A DNA stretch of 64,000 nt from Ophioderma brevispina (taxonomy: Eukaryota; Echinodermata; Ophiuroidea; Amphilepidida; Ophiodermatidae), in NCBI GenBank assembly GCA_023653785.1, contig JAMKCH010078420.1, positions 1 through 64,000 on the forward strand, given 5' to 3'. Below the pieces are notes generated by a model, which saw only the letters and a program-made list of their open reading frames with translations, was not told the origin of the DNA and searched no databases. Position 1 is the first letter of the stretch; every line of letters begins with the position of its first letter. Of this stretch, positions 12,001 to 24,484 are shown piece by piece. A program made the position numbers and the translations under genes.

Positions 12001-13015
12001 ATTATTACAAACTCATATCTTTTACTTACCCTGTAGCATCCGCCAATAGACTCACAAAACTACGAACTTTCATTTCAAATTTTCCACAAAATTATTGCTA
12101 CAAAATTCTTTTTGTGTAAAATTGGCGCTATAGACTACTTTATAATGACTAACTTTTGTGGTGATGATATCGAGACCTGCACATGAGCACATATTTTGTC
12201 ATTGTAGTATAGTCTTACGCATGATGCAATATTTGTACGGCTCGGCGCACTGAGCCGAGGGATGTTGTACTAATGATAGGGATAATTTTCGGCATTCTGG
12301 GGATTTTTTTTTTATTTTGAGAATGGAAGGGTCTTGCAGTTGTATATGTAACATGGGAAGCCAAAGGTGTGAAAGATTTTTTATGCCAGGTCCCAGAACC
12401 GTGCATAAGTTGGAGTTTGTGCTTTTAGGTGTGTGTGCCCCCAAAAAGGCTGAGGAATTGGTCTTTTTAGTGACCACTTGCCACAGCTATAATTCGTAAA
12501 CGTTTATAGGTTGCATTTATGAGGTGGATCATGTGGATGGATTTAATTCCCCCCCCCCCCACCCCTAATTATCCAAGCATGCAGGAAACACCAATACAAC
12601 ACTGTTAGGTTGCCTGGAATTTTTGATTTTATAGGTGTTTTGAAGTGGTTTTCTGCTTGCGCTTGGGTGTTGGGGATATATTTTTTCAGTCAGTTAAATC
12701 TTTAGCATATTTAAAGTGTACATACTATAGGGCGTACCCCCTAATGTATGAACATGTAGGATTTTGGAATGAGACCAAAACACCATCTTCACTGGGATGT
12801 CAGTTTTTATATGTCTGTATGTATTTTTGATGTTGTTCTTGTATGTGTTTGGAATAAAGGCAGTAGCTAAAAAAAAATATTATTTTTTTTTTTTTTTTTT
12901 TTTTTTTTTGAAATCAACAAAAAGCAATAACATTTATTCAATTTCTTCAGTCATTCATTACCACTGCCACAATGTCATGTAATATCATTTTCAAATCTCT
13001 CGCTTTGTTCAAGGA
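12001..13015. other. No recognised gene; C and T homopolymers
   Basis: A C run lies at about 12548-12560. A T run of about 27 lies at 12883-12909, preceded by an A-rich stretch. No RNA gene or coding exon is supported. Confidence 0.3.
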
Positions 13016-13019
13016 CTAA

Positions 13020-13545
13020 TAATCTGTATAGGTTTTCTAGAGTGCACTTAAAAAGCTTAAATCTCAAATAACTGCTTTATGAACTTTGTTACGTAATAAC
13101 TTGCTTTTGGTATATCGAATGCTCCTGATATTTTTATGCCATTTGCGTATGATATCAGGTCAAATTTGTGGAAAATATCGAATGCATTGGTATAATGGTT
13201 TTAACCATATTGAAGGAAATACAAATATAAAAAGTCCTTTTTTTTTCAAAAAATGCTAAAACACTTTTAACCTAATTTTCTACCCTTAGCATCCTTAAAC
13301 TGTACCTAAATTGGTATCATCTTGTAGCAAATTGTATTGGCTTTTAAGTGACGTAAGCGGCACTATTTTGGAGGTTGTAATCAAAAGTTATACATAAAAA
13401 CATGCTTTTAGGTAAAAAAGCGGACATTTTGGACGCCATCTTGGATTTTTATTTTTTCGCAAGAGGCTTATTTAATCCAACATCACTTTTCATACCCCCC
13501 AACATTACACTATACATGTATGGGGTCAAAAATTTTAGAGCAGAG
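13020..13545 (-). repeat. Dispersed repeat, inverse of the 5.4-6.0 kb copy
   Basis: The block TTTTGGACGCCATCTTGGAT at about 13425-13445, followed by a TTTTTTCGCAA stretch, is the inverse of sequence at about 5470-5515. Weaker similarity continues outward to about 13190. It directly adjoins a LINE pol fragment, as the other copy does. Confidence 0.5.
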
Positions 13546-13559
13546 GCTGTAAGATCAAC

Positions 13560-13830
13560 CCTTTTTTAAGCGAGATACGGATTGATGGCTCCTGGACTAC
13601 TGATCGATACGCTTTTGCATTATCTTTTGATGGACAAGATTTTTTGCAAGCTGTTTCTTCTCTTTATAAGCATCCCAAAGATCATTATTTATTGGATTAT
13701 CAGGGGCAGCTTTACAGCACACCCTGTGGGCCTTGGCTGCCATTTTTCTATCTTTTTTGGCATTATTTATATCTTCATCCCACCAATGTTTACCACAAAG
13801 AACATGCAACCTCTAGTTCCATAATATCAA
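13560..13830 (-). pseudogene. LINE pol linker fragment
   Basis: A minus-strand frame at 13809-13597 encodes a charged peptide containing HWWDEDINNAKKDRK, NPINNDLWDAYKEKK and KIMQKRID. That pattern is typical of the segment between endonuclease and reverse transcriptase in CR1/L2/RTE-like LINEs. It is about 70 residues long and without the flanking domains, so it is a fragment. Confidence 0.65.
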
Positions 13831-14730
13831 AAGTATCTAACTTAGATAAGACTTCGATGACCTGAATAATGTACTAAATACACTATCTGTTCCTAGACAT
13901 ATTCCATACAAGCATTATGTACTTGTATTGCTTGAGGCTTTCTGTTTATAAATCCATTAACATGGATTCTATGTAAGTGAGCCTCAGGCAAGGGTTGCAA
14001 GCAAATACCCTTCATGTTGGTCAAGCTGTGGAAGTACATTACTGGCAGAGATAGAAGTGTTTCTTTAAGTACTTCCTTCTTTATTTATGTCCAAATTTGA
14101 AGTTTCTTGTTTTCTTAACCATAACAAACTGCATAACTGTTATCACAAAACTATTTCTAAAAAGCGCTCACGGCCGTGTTTTTTTTTTTTTCAGTTTTAC
14201 GAGAGGAGAGGCGGGCAGTTAGCTTTGTTAGCGTCTTTGCAGCACCCCATTTTGAAATCGTGTGGCGTCATTTAAACCATCCTAACAAAAATATTTCAAA
14301 AGCAAGTTTTTTTTTTTATATTTTTTAAAATCAAATCAGCAAGTTGTATTCTTTATCTACAATATATTGGACCACCCCTCGAATTTTGCTTATAAACAGG
14401 CAAGTCGCCGTATTTCGTTGCAGCCAATATTCTTTTGCAAGATCATTTAGACATTTAACTTCCTGCCCACTCCCTCACCGATCTGACAGTAACATATAAC
14501 TTCAGTTCCTTTGGTGGATATTTTACAATGTATTTAAAATCATTGCACTCAAATTAAAGCCATATCAAATTCTTCAATATATGTTAAAATCAAAGCTTTT
14601 CATAACTTCTTAGACTTTGTACAGTTCTTTGAATATCGAATACCATTTTCAATTTTGTTCCCGGCTTGGAAATAAATTAATATTGCACTAACTAAACACT
14701 AGTTTACTAAAAAGTGTTTTGTTTTCCTTT
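13831..14730. other. No recognised feature
   Basis: AT-rich DNA with T runs near 14180 and 14310. No gene is supported. Confidence 0.3.
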
Positions 14731-14912
14731 AGTATAATTTTACCGTCTTGTTTAAAGTTATGTTTAAAAGTCCATTTATACAACTCCAGCTCTTCCTTTA
14801 ACTTGAGTGTCCTGCAGATCAACACATCGTTGTGCCCTTCCAAAAGATACAGCGTTGTGTTGATCTGCAAAGCACTGAGGTTGAAGTTTGAAGATCTAAT
14901 GCCTTTCATACG
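14731..14912. repeat. Imperfect hairpin, about 180 bp
   Basis: TGCAGATCAACACA at about 14813-14826 pairs with TGTGTTGATCTGCA at about 14855-14868. Complementarity continues outward with AACTTGAGTG against CACTGAGGTT. It is probably a small MITE or decayed inverted repeat; no target duplication was identified. Confidence 0.5.
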
Positions 14913-14939
14913 ATTAACCCGATCTTTGATGTGAAAAAG

Positions 14940-15536
14940 TGTACTATTTCATTAAGTATCTATATGCAGGCGATCATGTATGGGGGATTAATATATGAGT
15001 CTTTGTTCTTAAGGTGGACTTGCAGTATCGTTTGTCATTTACTTTATGTAACTCAAGAATATAAAATTTAACTATCATTCTAAGTGTTTAATTTGCCATT
15101 AGTAACGTGCAATTCTGTAGTTGTTAAATATTTTGGCTATGTATTGTACTCTATTGATTTTTAACTTAATTACACTTAGAATATGTTAGCTACCCATTGC
15201 ATTTCATATTTATTGATATTTGTATACTTCATTTGTTAGATTTACTGGTTATCTTCAACTCATTATTTGTTTTAGATAAAGTGCATATAATTTGTTATAA
15301 ACATCATAACATCACTTTAATATCAAGGTGTGATTTTTCAGTGATGTGTAATTAAAAAAAATGTTTGGCTATTTATTTGCTTACTTTAATATGTGTTTGT
15401 AATTAAAGCTTTTAATCATTAGTGTATTTTGTATTTTATGATGGCCGCTGGGTACCTGGGCACCATGGGAGAACAATGTTTGTAATTGAATGGTCTCCCC
15501 AGGTTGTAAATAAAAACGATTAAATAAATAAATAAC
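14940..15536 (+). mobile_element. Possible LINE 3' end with TAAA tail
   Basis: The segment ends in GGTCTCCCCAGGTTGTAAAT followed by AAAAACGATTAAATAAATAAATAA. A GGTACCTGGGCACCATGGGA block precedes it. This resembles 3' UTRs of CR1/L2-type LINEs that finish in a short tandem tail. The 5' limit is not defined and there is no coding portion. Confidence 0.4.
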
Positions 15537-15732
15537 AGTAGCTTATCAATGAACATGAAAGAAATATGCAATTATGTATGTTCTAAATAAGAATGCTTGA
15601 CTAATTGACAAGCAGGCAAGACACACGAGTCCTCTTGAGCACAGAGTCTGGATAATCATGATGATCGTCGAACATTTTCTGATTAAAATTAAGTATACCT
15701 CATTTTTCATCCATATTTAGATTCATATAAGA

Positions 15733-15965
15733 GCACGTGTGGTCCAGATAGTTTATGTTACAATATAAGTGCTGATAGGCATGTTTGCTTGTAAGACATG
15801 TCATTGAGCAGCCACCTAGACGAAGACGATTTCCTGGAGGCGACGAAAAAATAATTGTCAACAGCGCTTTGAGACTGATTACGGTGATTAAGTGCTATGT
15901 AAAAATAGTTATTATTATTGTTATTGTTATATTATTTATCTGCAATAGCAGAACAATCACACTTA
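15733..15965 (+). mobile_element. SINE copy, head deleted
   Basis: It shares CGTGTGGTC, GTGCTGATAGGCATG, GAGCAGCCACCTAGA and GATTTCCTGGAGGCG with the fuller copy at 24056-24420. It ends in the same AAGTGCTATGTAAAA tail followed by TTATTATTG repeats. The B-box part of the tRNA-like head is missing. Confidence 0.75.
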
Positions 15966-16045
15966 ATAAATATTTATCTCCTCTACTACATCTACGGTTG
16001 TTTAAATTCCGGTATCAACGCAAATACCCTATCGAAACCCCTTAA

Positions 16046-16632
16046 CCCTCGTCCGACCACGAATGATGCCCTGTCGCACAAAATAATTATGATCTAAGGC
16101 CTGTAATTTCTTGTATGTAATTGTAAGTTTGAGGTAACAATTGGATGTAACACCTTCAGGAGGGTCAGGGTGTCCCGTCAAAGTCGGAAGCTTCGGGCGG
16201 TGGTTGCCACCTGCCTATACTTTACTGTGTGAAATGCCAAAATGGTACTTATGTTACTGATGATGCTACTGTAAGCAAATACTGATAATATTTGTACTTT
16301 TTCCTATTTTTAGAGTAATAACATGTGTATGCTTACTTTGGCACCCATCATTGCCAAATAAATACCAATTTTGCTTGCATGAATGGCGAAAACCCCTTAA
16401 TTTTGGAGATTTTTCAGATACGACATCTTTTATATAAACTCTCAGTTATGACGTAACTGTGACGTAATATTGTTAACACTTGATATGTTTGTACTTCATA
16501 TGAAGAAAGGACATATGTAGCTACACACTGACACCAAACAAGATGATGTTTGTCCCTTAATTACGAAAAAATCAGGAGGGTGGTAACCCACCGGTCGTGA
16601 ATGTAGTAGAAAAACATTTGGTTGGACGAGGG
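16046..16632. mobile_element. piggyBac-like MITE, TTAA-flanked
   Basis: TTAA at 16042-16045 and 16633-16636 brackets ends reading CCCTCGTCCGACCA and, in inverse, CCCTCGTCCAACCA. A TTAA target duplication with CCCT-type termini is the hallmark of piggyBac-type elements. The interior is non-coding and includes a ggTGGCAACCACC-type word and a GACGGGACACCC-type word found in related sequences at 20.3 and 58.0-58.7 kb. Its right 232 bp form part of the tandem repeat that follows. Confidence 0.8.
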
Positions 16633-19600
16633 TTAATTTACAAGTATATAGAACTGTTCTCAGGTTTGCATCCTACGATCGCACAACAAATCGACTGAAG
16701 TACCCGAGTTATAAAATAGCCAGCACATAGGCACGGGCAGTTGCACAACGAAATTGTAGCTTCAAATTACCGGATTCCATTAAACATCTTATACCTCTAG
16801 ATATTGATTATTTAAGTAGATAATTGAATTTGATATCGGAATTGATGAACAATCCATTAACAGAAAAGGACTTGGACAGGATATTAAACCGTGATTGATC
16901 ATGCCTCAGTGCTTTGCCGATGGCTGACGACACAAGGTTTTGTCACCGGAAATTTGATCGTTTTTAACTCATGTGACGTCACATTACGTCATTATTTCTC
17001 CTTGGATCTCTCTTGAATGAAACCAGGATATTACAAATAAAAAGGTTTGCGCATGAGAAAAGCTGATAAACTGGCAAGATTAGCAGGTTGGGCAATATAT
17101 TGCGTAAATGTTGTAGAAAACTGTATACAATAAATTGTGCAATTTTAAAAATTTTACCCGCATTTGTGTAATTTATACTAATTTATACAATTTCGGGAAA
17201 AGTAAATGCCTACCCGACCCATTAACCACGTTCAGAATACCTTATCATATGGATAATGATGATTTTAATTATATATTGAACAATAGTATTTGATTTACGA
17301 TTGGGACATTTACCTTTTAAATCCATTACTATAATTATTTTTTTTTTCTTTTCAACATAATGCGTAAGGATATAATTCATCTAAGGTACACAGGTATTTT
17401 GGCATTAAAGAAATAGTTCAAAACGTCTTCATTCAAGGTTTACCAGCAATATGGTACATTTCGATGGCTATGTAAGGTTGTTACAAATTCAATACAAAAA
17501 TGGTAAGTCAACACTACATGTAATTAACCATATATCATGTCGTTCAAAAAATGAGATGTTCTGGAGGAGGAATGGATGCAAATTTTGTGATTTTGGAGAT
17601 TTTTCAGATGCGACATCTTTTATATAAACTCTCAGTTATGACGTAACTGTGACGTAATATTGTTAACACTTGATATGTTTGTACTTCATATGAAGAAAGG
17701 ACATATGTAGCTACACACTGACACCAAACAAGATGATGTTTGTCCCTTAATTACGAAAAAATCAGGAGGGTGGTAACCCACCGGTCGTGAATGTAGTAGA
17801 AAAACATTTGGTTGGACGAGGGTTAATTTACAAGTATATAGAACTGTTCTCAGGTTTGCATCCTACGATCGCACAACAAATCGACTGAAGTACCCGAGTT
17901 ATAAAATAGCCAGCACATAGGCACGGGCAGTTGCACAACGAAATTGTAGCTTCAAATTACCGGATTCCATTAAACATCTTATACCTCTAGATATTGATTA
18001 TTTAAGTAGATAATTGAATTTGATATCGGAATTGATGAACAATCCATTAACAGAAAAGGACTTGGACAGGATATTAAACCGTGATTGATCATGCCTCAGT
18101 GCTTTGCCGATGGCTGACGACACAAGGTTTTGTCACCGGAAATTTGATCGTTTTTAACTCATGTGACGTCACATTACGTCATTATTTCTCCTTGGATCTC
18201 TCTTGAATGAAACCAGGATATTACAAATAAAAAGGTTTGCGCATGAGAAAAGCTGATAAACTGGCAAGATTAGCAGGTTGGGCAATATATTGCGTAAATG
18301 TTGTAGAAAACTGTATACAATAAATTGTGCAATTTTAAAAATTTTACCCGCATTTGTGTAATTTATACTAATTTATACAATTTCGGGAAAAGTAAATGCC
18401 TACCCGACCCATTAACCACGTTCAGAATACCTTATCATATGGATAATGATGATTTTAATTATATATTGAACAATAGTATTTGATTTACGATTGGGACATT
18501 TACCTTTTAAATCCATTACTATAATTATTTTTTTTCTTTTCAACATAATGCGTAAGGATATAATTCATCTAAGGTACACAGGTATTTTGGCATTAAAGAA
18601 ATAGTTCAAAACGTCTTTATTCAAGGTTTACCAGCAATATGGTACATTTCGATGGCTATGTAAGGTTGTTACAAATTCAATACAAAAATGGTAAGTCAAC
18701 ACTACATGTAATTAACCATATATCATGTCGTTCAAAAAATGAGATGTTCTGGAGGAGGAATGGATGCAAATTTTGTGATTTTGGAGATTTTTCAGATGCG
18801 ACATCTTTTATATAAACTCTCAGTTATGACGTAACTGTGACGTAATATTGTTAACACTTGATATGTTTGTACTTCATATGAAGAAAGGACATATGTAGCT
18901 ACACACTGACACCAAACAAGATGATGTTTGTCCCTTAATTACGAAAAAATCAGGAGGGTGGTAACCCACCGGTCGTGAATGTAGTAGAAAAACATTTGGT
19001 TGGACGAGGGTTAATTTACAAGTATATAGAACTGTTCTCAGGTTTGCATCATACGATCGCACAACAAATCGACTGAAGTACCCGAGTTATAAAATAGCCA
19101 GCACATAGGCACGGGCAGTTCCACAACGAAATTGTAGCTTCAAATTACCGGATTCCATTAAACATCTTATACCTCTAGATATTGATTATTTAAGTAGATA
19201 ATTGAATTTGATATCGGAATTGATGAACAATCCATTAACAGAAAAGGACTTGGACAGGATATTAAACCGTGATTGATCATGCCTCAGTGCTTTGCCGATG
19301 GCTGACGACACAAGGTTTTGTCACCGGAAATTTGATCGTTTTTAACTCATGTGACGTCACATTACGTCATTATTTCTCCTTGGATCTCTCTTGAATGAAA
19401 CCAGGATATTACAAATAAAAAGGTTTGCGCATGAGAAAAGCTGATAAACTGGCAAGATTAGCAGGTTGGGCAATATATTGCGTAAATGTTGTAGAAAACT
19501 GTATACAATAAATTGTGCAATTTTAAAAATTTTACCCGCATTTGTGTAATTTATACTAATTTATACAATTTCGGGAAAAGTAAATGCCTACCCGACCCAT

Positions 19601-19962
19601 TAACCACGTTCAGAATACCTTATCATATGGATAATGATGATTTTAATTATATATTGAACAATAGTATTTGATTTACGATTGGGACATTTACCTTTTAAAT
19701 CCATTACTATAATTATTTTTTTTTCTTTTCAACATAATGCGTAAGGATATAATTCATCTAAGGTACACAGGTATTTTGGCATTAAAGAAATAGTTCAAAA
19801 CGTCTTCATTCAAGGTTTACCAGCAATATGGTACATTTCGATGGCTATGTAAGGTTGTTACAAATTCAATACAAAAATGGTAAGTCAACACTACATGTAA
19901 TTAACCATATAACATGTCGTTCAAAAAATGAGATGTTCTGGAGGAGGAATGGATGCAAATAT
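16401..19962 (+). repeat. Three-copy tandem repeat, about 1189-bp unit
   Basis: Units start with TTTTGGAGATTTTTCAGAT at 16401, 17591 and 18779; the third ends near 19962. By eye they differ at only a handful of bases, for example CATCCTACG against CATCATACG and T-run lengths near 17340, 18527 and 19715. Each unit consists of the right 232 bp of the TTAA MITE plus about 957 bp of flank. Each carries one perfect TGACGTCA palindrome (16974, 18164, 19352) with further TGACGTAA and TACGTCAT near-sites. No ORF beyond chance is conserved. Confidence 0.95.
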
Positions 19963-20146
19963 CAACAGCGTTAGTGTTAGCGTTACACCAATTAATAATA
20001 TGATTGATGTTACTTTGCTGTTGTTTCTTTAAAAAAATTTTGTTAGTTTTGACATTAATTGATAGGGTATTTTAATTTTATCAAATAATCACCAAAGCGA
20101 CAAATTGGTATTGTGTCGTACAGTGTGGAACATCTGCTGGTGTTAA

Positions 20147-20497
20147 CCTTCGTCTTACCAAGCCTTTTTTTGTAACACGGTTTACCAAGGGGGGTGGGGG
20201 TTGACTAGTTTTACATAAACAGAGAGTTTTAGAGCCATACTGTACATAATATTTTCAAAATGCACCATAAAATATCCTTGGGTGGCAACCACCCCCCCCC
20301 TCCTTGCCCTTCGACTTTGACGGCATACCCCTAACCCCGGTGAAGGTGCTTCCTTCACATTTTTTCGCTAAAATGACCGGAAAGGATGAGAGAACGATTA
20401 CCTAGAAGCTTTTTATGAAATTTTTTGGCATTTTAGCTCACCCGAGCGAAGTTCACTAGGGGGTGTGGTAACCACCCCTCCCTTGGTAAGAAGAGGG
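20147..20497. mobile_element. Second TTAA-flanked MITE
   Basis: TTAA lies at 20143-20146 and 20498-20501. The termini are CCTTCGTCTTACCAAG and, in inverse, CCCTCTTCTTACCAAG. The interior contains GTGGCAACCACC and TTCGACTTTGACGGCA, clearly related to the 16.0-kb MITE and to 58.6 kb, so this is a diverged family member. Confidence 0.78.
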
Positions 20498-20501
20498 TTA
20501 A

Positions 20502-21885
20502 CACAAAACGAATAAGACCAATCTGTATTCAAATATCGGATATATGTAGTGTTTAAAAAGTGTAACATTCTCTTTATATTGAAAAGTCAAATTTGTGTTT
20601 AACACCTTAGTTTGTGAAATGTTCTGTTTTCCAAAGAAAACAAAACATACGCTTAAATTTAACAAACCTACAACAGGTTCCACATTGTTCCAACCCGAAT
20701 GGTTCCGCGAAATCATTTTTACTTTCTCTCTTTCCTTTTGAAAGGAAACAGCGACGAAGTTAAAGTCTGACTCAGAGATTTTTGAAATATATTTTTTGTG
20801 TATTTATTGAAAATAGTTACCTAGAACTAAAGATAGTCACCTAAAATGCCCAATTCCAAAGTTTGAGATGTATCGGATTTTTCGTTTGCATGCAGTAAAC
20901 ATTTATGTGTAGTATACAGTGCCATAGGATACTGTGTATCACTAAATTTCCGGATCCGGAAATGTATAACAATGTTGCGATTTTCTATATATGAAGGACT
21001 TCGATTTGAGCTTAGCTATTTCATACAGTGTTTAGTATATGGACAAGCATTATGAATATGCAAAAAACACAATTTGTTTGAAATTTGAGGGCACCGTCCT
21101 CGGGAAATCTCTGTGTCAGCCTTTAAGTTGTTGTGACAGTAACATAAATTGCATATACCATTACCACTACAGGGTGTCCCATAAAAAGTGGTACAAGCAG
21201 ATAAATCCCGATTTCTCAAAAAACTGCTGAAGCTGTTAATTTCGTTTTCGTGGAGGTTATTAATTATACTCTTTTGTATAAATTTGTGCTTGAGACTAGG
21301 TCATTCCACTGAGGAAAGACTCACATCTTATCCCTAGAATTGATCGTGGTGATGTTTTGAAGCGGTCCGATAGACTAAATGCTTCAAAACCAGGACATAC
21401 CCATTAAAGCAATAGCAGCACATTTTTTGAAGAGCGCCCCCAATTTTCCGGATATTTTGAGATTTTTGCACAGTTGCATTGGTAATTGACTAGTAAACAA
21501 TACCTGTGAATGGTAGAACTCAAAATTCTCTTTGTGTCCCAAAAGAAGGAATTTTGTAATTAGAATAATTAATATCGGAGATCTCCGATAATAATTCAAT
21601 GGTTGTTGGATACGTCCGTCCAATATGAAATTAGAGGTCATATTCGTGAGGTGGTACTATTTCATCATGGAAGGACATAAATTTTGTGTTTTCAGCTCCG
21701 TCATTAAATTACAATCAGGAATTTAGTACTAACCACTATCATAACATTCTTGTTTAAAACCTGAAGAATATGCCACTCTGTATGCGATCAACGCTACCAT
21801 TGGGCATTTGACAGTATATAAATCAAAACGTTACTAAATTAGTGTGTTCTGAGGTCTCTGGGCTTTGGACGGGTTAAACCTGGTT
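20502..21885. other. No gene; single mariner-type end at 21170
   Basis: TA followed by CAGGGTGTCCCATAAAAAGT at 21168-21189 resembles one terminus of a Tc1/mariner element. No matching inverse end was found nearby, so it is probably a solo or truncated end. A 17-bp near-palindrome (AATATCGGAGATCTCCGATA) occurs near 21570. Nothing else is recognised. Confidence 0.4.
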
Positions 21886-21889
21886 TTGT

Positions 21890-22480
21890 GAGCGATTAAC
21901 CAATCCACTTCCCTCAGAGTATTTTCCTAGAGTTGCTTGTAGCTCCATTTTCTGAATGCCTTTAAGCTTGGGCTGAGACAGATGACATAGCTCGGTCTGA
22001 GTGCAATTTTGGCTGCTGTATTAGTTGTAGCCTTCCTCCTTCCTTTAGGAATGCCCAAGGATGTCAGGCATTATTTTGTTGACTGATGTATTGCAGTATT
22101 AAACCTCTGCTTCCTACTTCTATTGGAAAGTAGTATGTAGACCATCCTCCGTTTTCACAGTCACTAGATCTTGGTATTTGCACTTCTTTCTAGCATATGC
22201 ATTGGATTCTCCTCCATAGGGACCGTCAACTCTGCAATGATCACCGTCTTTGTTTTGGTAGAAAAGACGATGATATCTGGTCTCTTAGCTGTCTTAGTGA
22301 TTTCTGGAGGGATACCATTTGTTTGCGTTCTTCATCCATCAGGAATATCTAGTCATTGACCTTCTTCAGAATGTTGGTTGCTCTGTCTTAGGTATTGGTG
22401 AGACTGGATTTCGATAGGTTGTACCATCAGCTGTGCGAAAGGCTATTGTAGAGATGGGGTTCAGATTCTGAGCCTTCAAA
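21890..22480 (-). pseudogene. Retroelement-associated nuclease-like remnant
   Basis: Minus-strand translation gives RPDIIVFSTKTKTVIIAELTVP (split here as RPDIIV and ELTVP), then EEN, then in other frames KKCKYQDL, GWSTYYFP and IEVGSRG. This order (RPD, hydrophobic strand, ELTVP, KY.DL, GW, E(V/I)G.RG) matches a C-terminal domain common in invertebrate retroelement proteins with PD-(D/E)xK-like character. The blocks sit in different frames with stops, so the gene is broken. Function is inferred from remembered patterns. Confidence 0.55.
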
Positions 22481-22499
22481 ATGGCGTGTTTAGTCTTGG

Positions 22500-23365
22500 T
22501 GTTGAAATTCTTGAAATTGTTGATAGGTAAACATAGCTATAATACAAATTCTCAAAGGATTCAACTTGCAGCTTCACAAGGTATCACATAGTGACGTTTA
22601 TTGTTAATGTGTCTCATACGACAATTGTTTAATCAGAGATATAAATTGATAATTAATATCTCACTAATTGACTCTACACCTAGGGACTTCTTAAATTCCA
22701 GATGATGAACAACTGAGTAACCATAACAAAATCCAGAGAATCAAAAGTGTAAAAGAACCCCGTATGTTTTTCAACCGGTGATATTTCAATCGAATTTATG
22801 TACCTGGTGTAGTATGAGGCGTTCTCGAATCACACTCTCTTTTTGGAGCAACTGTTAACGCAAATGTTTAATTGAAATGATGGTTGTTTAAAGACATGGA
22901 AATAATGTGCGATTCCAACATCTTTTAAAACCACAAAACGTTTGTGCTCGATGATTACCAAATGTACTACCAACCTTGCATTAATAATACTTTTGTCGCC
23001 AGTGTTTTTTTTTGGAATCATTTTGTTATTAATCATTAACCGTAAACATCTAAATGTTGTAGTTTCATGAATATCGAAGCAACTTAGGACTTCACTATAC
23101 GTGCACAAAGCACTCTCAAAGTAATTTAAAAAATCAATAATGTAAACTTAATTAGAAATCAGTGATTAATATTAAGTGCACCTTTCCATATACGTCTTGT
23201 CTCGGCTATTACTCTTTGTCGAAACAGTACTCATAATCACAGCTGTTACATTTAAAGGTTTCCAAAAAGACAATCACGAATCCCAGACATTATTCGCCAA
23301 ATCCAGATTAAGACCTTATTTTGGTACGTATTTGTATTTGTTGTGTCGTCGTTGTTTTCATTATT
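22500..23365. other. No recognised feature
   Basis: AT-rich interval with only short open frames lacking any domain signature. Confidence 0.3.
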
Positions 23366-23718
23366 AAAGGTGCAACGAGAGATTTTGCATATCAGATGTC
23401 CCTAAAAAATTGAAAGTACTGATTTTTGCCCTGATGTAAAGCTTTCCATCAAAAATATCCCCATCTGAAAGGATTAAGCTGAGAAATGTTTCTTTGGTAC
23501 AAAATTTGTGAAATTTCTAATTTCGTATAGGAGCAAATACGAAATTCAGCCTATGTTTTCTATTGAAATATAAGCAAATCAAAATCACCTTTTTCCTCTC
23601 TTTCAAGACATTTCTGTAGCCATATACAGGGTAAGAAATCTATTGAGTATCTAATCTATATGAAATTACTATTATGACACAATATTTGAGTACCTCAAAA
23701 TCTCTCGTTGCACCTTTA
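23366..23718. mobile_element. MITE with TA flanks, 350 bp
   Basis: Termini AAGGTGCAACGAGAGATTTT and the inverse AAAATCTCTCGTTGCACCTT are perfect over at least 20 bp and flanked by TA on both sides. The interior is non-coding. Confidence 0.82.
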
Positions 23719-24055
23719 ACTAGAGGAGAGACCAGAGATAATGGTGGAAATGAGGGGGAATACGTAAAAAATGTAAGCGAGATTGGGAAATGTGATTTTT
23801 TTTCACCAAGGAGCGAGGGGGAACAATGACTTTCAGCGGGAACGTGAATTGCTTAACGGAAGCGAGGGGGAATGGGAAATCTTTGGCCGAAAAAAAATCC
23901 TCCATTCCTCTGGTGTAAATAATGACCGTTCCATAATCTGAGTAATTAATAAGCATCCTTTAAGAAGCAATAGGACATAAGGATTATAATGGAAATGCAT
24001 TTGGTTAAAAAAATGCTTCATTCTACCTCAACGCCCACACTATGCTACGAAAGTA

Positions 24056-24420
24056 CGTGTGGTCTAGTGGAAAATGCAAGACTCGTGATCATTGGACCGT
24101 CGAAATCGCGAGTTTGAGTTCCACTGTTTTCAACGTGTTTGTGTCCCTGGGCAAGATACTTAATCGCAATTAGCTCGTCGACCCAAGCGAAATCTGGTAT
24201 GCTATTATGGGGAATATTACAATCTAAGTGCTGATAGGCTTGCGCGCTTGTAAGGCATGTCTCTGAGCAGCCACCTAGATGAAGCTGTGTTGTGACGATT
24301 TCTTGAAGGCGGCGTAATAATAATTATAATAATAATAATTGTCAACCGCGTTTTGAGCCTGTTTACGATGATAAAGCGCTATATAAAACTGGATATTATT
24401 ATTATTATTATTATAGGGCT
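24056..24420 (+). mobile_element. tRNA-derived SINE, fullest copy
   Basis: The head CGTGTGGTCTAGTGGAAAA resembles a pol III A box. A B-box-like GCGAGTTTGAGTTCC follows about 50 bp later, then the core GTCCCTGGGCAAGATACTTAA. A body with GTGCTGATAGGC and GAGCAGCCACCTAGATGAA comes next, and the tail AAGCGCTATATAAAA precedes an ATT microsatellite. Related copies are at 15733 (+) and 35345 (-). Confidence 0.8.
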
Positions 24421-24480
24421 AAATTGTTTTTTGGTTTTTCACTCAGAACGCTCTTAGGGCGAAATATCATTCTCCCTAAG
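24421..24480 (+). repeat. Short leader repeat shared with 30.26 kb
   Basis: CACTCAGAA(C/G)GCTCTTAGGG and the following CGAAATATC occur here (about 24439) and at about 30262. Here the leader immediately precedes the satellite; at 30.26 kb no satellite follows. Confidence 0.55.
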
Positions 24481-24484
24481 ACTG

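Noticed and set aside
21170..21190. Complete mariner element starting at 21170
   Set aside because: Only one terminus could be found and no transposase remnant follows.
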